Shown in pieces: positions 16,318 to 21,694 of a stretch of 21,694 nucleotides of DNA. The notes under the pieces are model-generated. The model ran no database searches, had not been told where the DNA came from, and saw only the letters and a program-made list of their open reading frames with translations. The translations under genes and the position numbers were made by a program. Every line of letters begins with the position of its first letter. Position 1 is the stretch's first letter. The DNA is from SZAS-79 sp031376265 (GTDB lineage Bacteria > Pseudomonadota > Gammaproteobacteria > Burkholderiales > SG8-39), in contig JANMDK010000270.1 in the NCBI GenBank assembly GCA_031376265.1, positions 1 to 21,694 on the forward strand, given 5' to 3'.

Positions 16318-17165
16318 TATTTTTCGGTCTCCACGAGGCCCTTGACGAACCACTTCTGCATGAGCACCACCACCAGCGCCGGGGGCAGCATGGCGAGGAT
16401 GGCGGTGGCCATCACGAGATTCCATTCGTTGGCCGCGTCGCTGCCGACGATCATGCGCTTGATGCCGATCACGGTCGTGTACATCGACTCCTGCGTCGTC
16501 ACCAGCAGCGGCCAGAGGTACTGGTTCCAGCCGTAGATGAACTGGATCACGAACAGCGCCGCGACGCTGGTCTTGGACAGCGGCAGCACGACGTCGACGA
16601 AGAAACGCATCGGCCCCGCGCCATCGATCCTCGCCGCTTCGGCAAGCTCGTCGGGAATCGTGAGGAAGAACTGGCGAAAGAGGAACGTCGCGGTGGCCGA
16701 GGCGATCAGCGGGATCGTGAGGCCGGCGTAGGAGTTGAGCATGCCGAGGTCGGCGACCACCTTGAAGGTCGGGATGATGCGCACCTCGACGGGAAGCATC
16801 AGCGTGACGAAGATCATCCAGAAGAAGAAATTGCGGCCCGGGAAGCGGAAATACACGATTGCGAAGGAGGCGATGATCGAGATTGCGATCTTGCCGATGG
16901 CGATCGTGAGCGCCATGATGAGGCTGTTGGTCATCATCGTCGCCACCGGCGCGGCCGATCCCTTGGTCGACCCGGCCGTGAGAACCTGCGAGTAGTTGGC
17001 GATCATCTGGTCGCCGGGTACCAGCGGCATCGGCACCGCGAGGATCTGCTCGAGCGTGAGGGTGGACGCGACGAAGGTGACGTAGAGCGGGAACGCGACG
17101 GCGAGCACCCCCAGCACCAGGATCGCGTGCGAGAAGAAAGTCAGCCAGGGCCGGTTCTCGACCAT
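16317..17165 (-). CDS. ugpE: Sn-glycerol-3-phosphate ABC transporter permease UgpE
   Basis: This 282-residue inner-membrane permease has about six transmembrane segments. The cytoplasmic EAA loop that docks on the ATPase reads ELAEAARIDGAGPMRFF (173-189). The first segment is near residues 11-33, followed by the usual long periplasmic loop (LTLEQILAVPMPLVPGDQM). ATG 17165 lies 7 nt after the ugpA stop. The C-terminus (QKWFVKGLVETEK) is typical of UgpE/MalG-like permeases. Length matches the family. Confidence 0.92.
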
Positions 17166-17172
17166 CGGGGCC

Positions 17173-18054
17173 TCAGTAGTTGACCTTGCGCTCGACGAAG
17201 CGGAACTGCACCACCGTGAGCGCAATGACGATGAACATCAGGATCACCGACTGCGCCGACGAGCCACCGAGGTCGGCCGATTTCACGCCGTCGTGATAGA
17301 CCTTGTAGACGAGGATCTGCGTCGCCTGCGCCGGGCCGCCCTGCGTGGTCGCGTCGATCACGCCGAAGGTGTCGAAGAACGCGTAGACGATGTTCACGAC
17401 CAGCAGGAAGAACGTGGTCGGCGACAGCAGCGGGAACACGATCGTCCAGAAGCGCCGCATTGGGCTCGCGCCGTCGATCGCGGCGGCCTCGATCAGGGAC
17501 CTCGGGATCGACTGCAGCCCGGCGAGGAAGAAGAGGAAGTTGTAGCTGATCTGCTTCCAGACCGAGGCGATCACCACCAGCAGCATCGCCTGGTCGCCGT
17601 GGATGATCCAGTTCCAGTCCACCCCCATGCCCTTGAGCACGTAGGTGATGATGCCGATCGAGGGCGCGAAGAGGAAAGCCCAGAGCACTCCGGCCACCGC
17701 TGGCGCGACTGCGTAGGGCCAGATCAGCAGCGTCTTGTAGGCAAGCGCGCCGCGCAGCACGCGGTCGGCCATCGTCGCGAGCAATAGCGAGATCGACAGT
17801 CCCGAGCCCGCGACCAGCAGGCTGAAAACGGCCGTCACCTTGAACGATTCGAGGTAGTGCGAATCCTTGAAGAGGTCGGCGAAATTCTGCAGGCCGACGA
17901 ATTCAGTGTGCAGGCCGAAGGCGTCCTGCAACTGGAAAGAGAACCACACCGCCTGGAAAGCCGGCCAGAAGAAGAACACCACCGTAATGACGATCTGCGG
18001 CGCAAGCAGCGCATACGGCAGCCACGCAGACCGGAAAACGACGCGCTTTTCCAT
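17173..18054 (-). CDS. ugpA: Sn-glycerol-3-phosphate ABC transporter permease UgpA
   Basis: This 293-residue permease is close to the E. coli UgpA length and has about six membrane segments. The N-terminal segment is PYALLAPQIVITVVFFFWPA (13-32). The EAA loop reads SLIEAAAIDGASPMRRFW (186-203). It pairs with UgpE to form the channel. ATG 18054 is chosen because it starts the basic MEKRVVFRSAWLPY leader usual for UgpA. An upstream extension runs through a GC hairpin and has no support. Its ribosome site is weak. Confidence 0.92.
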   Translation of the reverse strand: MEKRVVFRSAWLPYALLAPQIVITVVFFFWPAFQAVWFSFQLQDAFGLHTEFVGLQNFADLFKDSHYLESFKVTAVFSLLVAGSGLSISLLLATMADRVLRGALAYKTLLIWPYAVAPAVAGVLWAFLFAPSIGIITYVLKGMGVDWNWIIHGDQAMLLVVIASVWKQISYNFLFFLAGLQSIPRSLIEAAAIDGASPMRRFWTIVFPLLSPTTFFLLVVNIVYAFFDTFGVIDATTQGGPAQATQILVYKVYHDGVKSADLGGSSAQSVILMFIVIALTVVQFRFVERKVNY

Positions 18055-18101
18055 CGCTGTGCCTACGAAGTACCGGCGCGGACCGGGGGAGGATCTGAAG
18101 G

Positions 18102-18120
18102 GGGGGGCGGACAGCCCCCC
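18102..18120 (-). promoter_or_regulatory. GC hairpin between ugpB and ugpA
   Basis: GGGGGGC (18102-18108) and GCCCCCC (18114-18120) form a 7-bp all-GC stem with a 5-nt loop, 8 nt past the ugpB stop. No U-tract follows in the minus direction. Such hairpins after binding-protein genes commonly stabilise the upstream message or reduce readthrough into permease genes. Confidence 0.5.
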
Positions 18121-18127
18121 GCCTTTC

Positions 18128-19438
18128 CTATTTATTGGCGGCCTGGAACTTGCGCAGGATCTCGTTGCCACGCTTGACGGCGTCGTCCAGTGCGGTCTTC
18201 GCGTCCTTCTTGCCGGAGAACGCGTTCTCGAGCTCTTCCTCGATCACTTCGCGGCCCTGCACGAAGTTGCCGAAGCGCAGGCCCTTGGAGTTGGCGGTTG
18301 GCGCCTTATTGGTGAGTTCCTTCACCGCCATGTCCGCGCCGGGATTCTTATCGTAGAAGCCGGATTTGCGCGTCATTTCGTACGCGGCCAGGGTGATCGG
18401 CACGTAACCCGTCGAAGTGTGCCAGTCCATCTGGACCTCGGGCTGCGAGAGGAAGGCGAGGAATTTGGCCACGCCCTTGTACTCGGCCGGCTTCTTGCCG
18501 CCCATGACCCAGAGCGAGGCGCCGCCAATGATCGAATTCTGCGGTGCGCCCTTCACGTCGTCGTGGTAGGGGATGAAGTTGACCGACCAGTCGAACTTGG
18601 CGGCCTTCTTAATGCCGGCCTGCGCGCCTGCGCTGCCGCTGAACATGGCGCACTCGCCGCTCGAGAACTTGGCGTCGCCCTGGTTGGTGCGGCCGGCATA
18701 GGTGAACCAGCCGTTCTTGGCGAAATCCGAAAGCATCGCGATATGGCGCACATGCAGCGGCGAGTTGATGGCGAAAACCGCATCGGTACCCCCCATGCCG
18801 TTCTGCTTGGTGCCGATCGGCACGTCATGCCAGGCGCTGAAATTCTCGATGTGCATCCACGACGGCCAGCTGGTCGTGTAGACGCATTGTTGGCCGGAAG
18901 CCTTGAGCTTGCCGGCCATGATGGCGAACTCCTTCCAGGTCGCGGGCGAGTGGTTCGGGTCGAGGCCGGCCTTCTTGAAGGCGTCCTTGTTGATGTAGAA
19001 GAGCACCGTCGAGCTGTTGAACGGAAAGGACAGCATGTTGCCCTTGCTGTCGGTGTAATAGCCCGCGACTGCGGGGAGGTAGGCCTTCGGGTTGAAGGGC
19101 TCCTTTGCGTCGGCCATCACCTTGGCGACCGGGACGATCGCCCCCTTGGCGCCCATCATGGTCGCAGTGCCGACTTCGAACCCCTGCAGGAGATGCGGGG
19201 CGCCGCCGGCGCGGAACGCGGCGATTGCGGCCGTCATCGACTCGGGATACGTGCCCTTGAAGACTGCGTTGACCTTGTAGTCCTTCTGGCTGGCATTGAA
19301 CTTGGTCGCCAGTTCGTTGGTTCGTTCCCCGAGGGCGCCGCCCATCGAATGCCAGAACTGGATCTCGGTCTGTGCCTGGGCGCTTGGGGCGAACAGGCTC
19401 GCGGAAGCGAATGCGGCCGCTAGTAGTTTGAAACGCAT
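18128..19438 (-). CDS. ugpB: Sn-glycerol-3-phosphate ABC transporter substrate-binding protein
   Basis: This 436-residue periplasmic binding protein captures glycerol-3-phosphate or glycerophosphodiesters for UgpAEC. The signal peptide is residues 1-22 (cleavage after SAQA). Family landmarks are TEIQFWHSMGGALGE (24-38), NSSTVLFYINKDAFKKAG, WPSWMHIENFSAWHD with the substrate-stacking tryptophan region, GAPQNSIIGGASLWVM, and TGYVPITLAAYEMTRKSGFY. AGGAG (19446-19450) lies 7 nt before ATG 19438, one of the best ribosome sites in the operon, fitting high expression. The permease genes follow after a GC hairpin, and a paralogue lies directly upstream. Confidence 0.93.
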   Translation of the reverse strand: MRFKLLAAAFASASLFAPSAQAQTEIQFWHSMGGALGERTNELATKFNASQKDYKVNAVFKGTYPESMTAAIAAFRAGGAPHLLQGFEVGTATMMGAKGAIVPVAKVMADAKEPFNPKAYLPAVAGYYTDSKGNMLSFPFNSSTVLFYINKDAFKKAGLDPNHSPATWKEFAIMAGKLKASGQQCVYTTSWPSWMHIENFSAWHDVPIGTKQNGMGGTDAVFAINSPLHVRHIAMLSDFAKNGWFTYAGRTNQGDAKFSSGECAMFSGSAGAQAGIKKAAKFDWSVNFIPYHDDVKGAPQNSIIGGASLWVMGGKKPAEYKGVAKFLAFLSQPEVQMDWHTSTGYVPITLAAYEMTRKSGFYDKNPGADMAVKELTNKAPTANSKGLRFGNFVQGREVIEEELENAFSGKKDAKTALDDAVKRGNEILRKFQAANK

Positions 19439-19535
19439 TGGAACTCTCCTCTGGTCGGTATGTCTGGCGCGAGTCTATGCCCGCCTTGTTACTGGATGAC
19501 TGCGGCCGAATGGCTACGGCGGAAATACTACAGAA

Positions 19536-20906
19536 TTATTTCTTCCTGGGGGCGGAATCGGCCTTGCCGGCCGGTTTCCCCGGCGCAACAGGCTTCGCCC
19601 ACCCTCGGTGGGCCGTCTCGAACTTGCGCAGGACCACGTTGCCTCGCTCTACCGCTGCATCGAGGGCCTGCTTCGGCGTCTTGGTCAGCGCCCATGCCTG
19701 GTCGAGTTCCTCGTCCATGATGGTGCGGATCAGGGGGAAATCGCCGAGCCGGATGCCTTTCGTGTCGCTCGTCGGGTTCTTGAGCAGCAGTTGGCGGATG
19801 GCGATCTCGTGACCCGGGTTCTTTTCGTAGAAGCCGGACTTCTTCGTGAGCTCGTAGGCCGCGATGGTGGTCGGGACGTACCCGGTCTTCTGGTGCCACT
19901 CGGCCTGCACTTCGGGCCGGGTGAGGTAGGCGAGGAATTTTGCCACGCCCTGGTATTCGGGCTTCTTGTGGCCGCCCAGCACCCACAGGCCGCCGCCGCC
20001 AATCAACGTGTTTTGCGGCGCGCCCCTGACATCGTCGTAGTACGGCAGGGGCGCGACGCCGAAGTCGAATTTGGCCGCTTCACGCAGCGCGGCGTAGGTC
20101 GACGAGGAGGCCGTGAGCAGCCCGCACGCTCCCTCGGTGAACCGCACTTCGCCCTCGTCCCGCCGTCCGGTGACCGTGAAGTATTCCGCCTTCACCCACG
20201 AGGCGAGCGTCGCGATATGGCGCATCATCAGGTGGGTATTGAACGCGAGCTTCGCATCCATCCCCGCCATGCCGTTGTCCTTGGTCGCGAACTCCTGGTT
20301 GTGCCAGGCGCTCGCGTTCTCCAGGTGGATCCAGGACTGCCAGGACGTCACGTAGCCGCAGGGCAGCTTGGCTTCGTCCTTGAGCGCGGCGATCGTCGGC
20401 ACGAATTCGTACCAGGTCTTCGGCGGCTTTTCCGGGTCGAGCTTGGCGGCGCGGAACGCATCCTTGTTGTAATAGAGGACCGGCGTCGAGGTGTTGAACG
20501 GCAGCGCTTCGAGGCGCCCCTGGCGATCCGAGAAATAGCTCGCCACCGCGGGCACGAAGACTTTCGCGTCCAGCCGCTCGCCCGCCTCGGCCATCACCTG
20601 CCACACCGGGCGGACAGCACCGTGCAAGGCCATCATGTTGGCCGTGCCGAGCTCGTAGACCTGCACGATGTGAGGTCCTTTGCCCGCGCGATTCGCAGCC
20701 AGCGCCTCGGACAGGGTCACTTCATAGGGACCCTTGAAGGCGGTGGAGACAACGTAGTCCTTTTGCGACGCGTTGAAACGCTTCGCGATCGCCTCGACCT
20801 CGTCGCCGCGCGGCCCGGCCATCGCATGCCAGAACTCGATTTCGGTGGGCGCCGCTTGCGCTGCGGCGGAAAATAGGAATGCGATTGCAATGCTGATCTG
20901 GCGCAA
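19536..20906 (-). CDS. Second UgpB-type substrate-binding protein (paralogue)
   Basis: This 456-residue protein is a clear paralogue of the adjacent ugpB and aligns along its length: TEIEFWHAMAGPRGDE, NTSTPVLYYNKDAFRAAKLDP, WQSWIHLENASAWHNQE, GAPQNTLIGGGGLWVLGG and TGYVPTTIAAYELTKKSGFYEKNPG. The predicted start is TTG 20906, which has GGAGG 8 nt upstream and gives a clean signal peptide (MRQISIAIAFLFSAAAQA); longer versions have no signal peptide. Unlike its neighbour it has a basic Pro/Ala/Lys C-terminal tail (KPVAPGKPAGKADSAPRKK). It probably feeds the same UgpAEC channel with a different ligand preference, an inference from its position. Confidence 0.9.
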   Translation of the reverse strand: MRQISIAIAFLFSAAAQAAPTEIEFWHAMAGPRGDEVEAIAKRFNASQKDYVVSTAFKGPYEVTLSEALAANRAGKGPHIVQVYELGTANMMALHGAVRPVWQVMAEAGERLDAKVFVPAVASYFSDRQGRLEALPFNTSTPVLYYNKDAFRAAKLDPEKPPKTWYEFVPTIAALKDEAKLPCGYVTSWQSWIHLENASAWHNQEFATKDNGMAGMDAKLAFNTHLMMRHIATLASWVKAEYFTVTGRRDEGEVRFTEGACGLLTASSSTYAALREAAKFDFGVAPLPYYDDVRGAPQNTLIGGGGLWVLGGHKKPEYQGVAKFLAYLTRPEVQAEWHQKTGYVPTTIAAYELTKKSGFYEKNPGHEIAIRQLLLKNPTSDTKGIRLGDFPLIRTIMDEELDQAWALTKTPKQALDAAVERGNVVLRKFETAHRGWAKPVAPGKPAGKADSAPRKK

Positions 20907-20914
20907 AAGGGAGT

Positions 20915-20919
20915 CCTCC
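20915..20919 (-). promoter_or_regulatory. Ribosome binding site supporting a TTG start of the second ugpB
   Basis: GGAGG on the minus strand is 8 nt from TTG 20906, which begins a typical signal peptide. It places the start 45 codons inside the longest open frame. Confidence 0.7.
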
Positions 20920-20936
20920 GGAGAAAAACGCGCCGC

Positions 20937-20965
20937 AGTATAGCTTGCACAAGTGCGGGGGTCTG
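20937..20965 (-). promoter_or_regulatory. Candidate promoter of the ugp operon
   Basis: On the minus strand CAGACC (20965-20960) and TATACT (20942-20937) are 17 bp apart. The -10 is strong (5 of 6) and the -35 weak (3 of 6), suggesting an activated promoter. The spacer contains the near-palindrome GCACTTGTGC. It sits about 30 nt upstream of the TTG start. No Pho box was recognised. Confidence 0.4.
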
Positions 20966-21016
20966 TCGGGCGAACCGGGCCGTCGCGCTCGTAGGCCGTG
21001 GCGCTATCATGGCAGC

Positions 21017-21694
21017 ATGGATACCGATACCAGCGAACCAATCCCCTGCCTGTCTGCAGCCGAGCTTTCTGCCGCTTACACGGCGCGCCGCCTCTCGCCG
21101 GTGGAGGTCGCGAAAGCGGCGCTTGCGCGCATCGCGCAGTGGGAACCGAAACTCAACGCGATGTTCATCGTCAGCGCCGAGGCCGCGCTCGCGCAGGCCA
21201 GGGCTTCGGAGGAACGCTGGCGCGCCGGGTCGCCGCTTTCGGCGCTCGATGGCGTGCCGGTCACGATCAAGGAAAACATCTTCACCTGGGGCGATGCCGC
21301 GCCGATCGGCACCGCGGCAAACCAGGACCTGGCGGTCGCGCCGGCCGACGCGCCGCCGGCGGCGCGCGTTCGCGAAGCCGGCTGCGTGATCCTCGGCAAG
21401 ACGACGATGCCCGACTACGGCATGTTGTCCTCGGGCCTGTCCTCGATCCACGGGCTGACGCGCAATCCCTGGGATACGAAGCGCAATACCTCGGGCTCGA
21501 GCTCGGGGGCCGGGGCCGCGGCGGCGGCCGGGTATGCGCCGTTGAACCTCGGCACGGACATCGGCGGCTCGGTGCGCCTGCCCGCCACCCACTGCGGCAT
21601 CTTCGCGCTCAAGCCCAGCCTCGGGCGCGTGCCGGTGTATCCGCCTTACCTCGGCCGCGTGACCGGGCCGATGACGCGCACCGTGCGGGACGCG
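21017..21694 (+). CDS. Amidase signature enzyme (partial, C-terminus off window)
   Basis: The first 226 codons of an amidase-family hydrolase. The Ser-cisSer-Lys triad is visible: Lys85 in VPVTIKEN, the cis-Ser in GSSSG (160-164) and the nucleophile Ser185 in GTDIGGSVR (179-187). LARIAQWEPKLNAMF (36-50) and SALDGVPVTIKEN are usual family N-terminal features. There is no signal peptide. Substrate cannot be judged: GatA and many amide or carbamate hydrolases share these motifs, but no gatC or gatB is adjacent. ATG 21017 is chosen over the out-of-frame ATG 21009; the Shine-Dalgarno is poor. It is divergent from the ugp operon. Confidence 0.88.
   Translation, partial: MDTDTSEPIPCLSAAELSAAYTARRLSPVEVAKAALARIAQWEPKLNAMFIVSAEAALAQARASEERWRAGSPLSALDGVPVTIKENIFTWGDAAPIGTAANQDLAVAPADAPPAARVREAGCVILGKTTMPDYGMLSSGLSSIHGLTRNPWDTKRNTSGSSSGAGAAAAAGYAPLNLGTDIGGSVRLPATHCGIFALKPSLGRVPVYPPYLGRVTGPMTRTVRDA

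Noticed and set aside
20907..21016. A Pho box controlling the ugp operon
   Set aside because: No pair of CTGTCA-like repeats at 11-bp spacing was found in this region or upstream of ugpB at 19439-19535, so phosphate control is not supported by what I can see.
21017..21694. Calling the amidase GatA (glutamyl-tRNA amidotransferase subunit)
   Set aside because: Amidase motifs are shared by many enzymes, gatC/gatB are not adjacent, and the gene is truncated by the window.

Overview
The window is GC-rich and tightly packed, and it reads as a chromosomal segment of a Gram-negative proteobacterium, most likely a betaproteobacterium of the Burkholderiales type. This placement rests on the ESPR-type two-partner adhesin with GLUG and YDG repeats, the Ugp-type transporter and the B12-type MerR regulator. 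No rRNA, tRNA, CRISPR array or intact transposase is visible.

Region 1 (1-5206, minus strand) is a two-partner secretion locus. tpsB, an FhaC/ShlB-type outer-membrane transporter, lies upstream of tpsA, a very large secreted filamentous-haemagglutinin-like adhesin. tpsA runs off the left edge, leaving 1152 codons here without a stop. The last visible repeat of tpsA carries an unusual cluster of cysteines.

Region 2 (5523-14445) looks like a light- and B12-responsive lipid-remodelling island. On the minus strand are a soluble di-iron protein resembling acyl-ACP desaturases (5523-6377) and a MerR-family regulator with the full adenosylcobalamin signature of CarH/LitR photoreceptors (6461-7393). 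Divergent from them on the plus strand is an eight-gene unit, mostly with 1-4 nt overlaps: FAD oxidoreductase, DUF1365 protein, Cfa-like methyltransferase, chalcone-isomerase-like protein, MFS transporter, DUF3833 lipoprotein, short-chain dehydrogenase and SnoaL-like protein. The 160-bp divergent intergenic region holds two near-identical 16-nt elements in opposite orientation, which are good candidates for the regulator's operators. A related gene set is known in alphaproteobacteria under RpoE-ChrR singlet-oxygen control, so here it appears to be wired to a B12 photoreceptor instead.

Region 3 (14536-20906, minus strand) begins at a 50-bp REP-like palindrome that supplies the stop codon of the last gene. 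It is a complete glycerol-3-phosphate/glycerophosphodiester uptake operon, read right to left: two paralogous binding proteins (ugpB type), permeases ugpA and ugpE, ATPase ugpC and phosphodiesterase ugpQ. A GC hairpin separates the binding-protein gene from the permease genes.

Region 4 (21017-21694, plus strand) is the 5' part of an amidase-signature enzyme, divergent from the second ugpB.

All calls come from reading the sequence and from remembered family motifs; no database search was possible.
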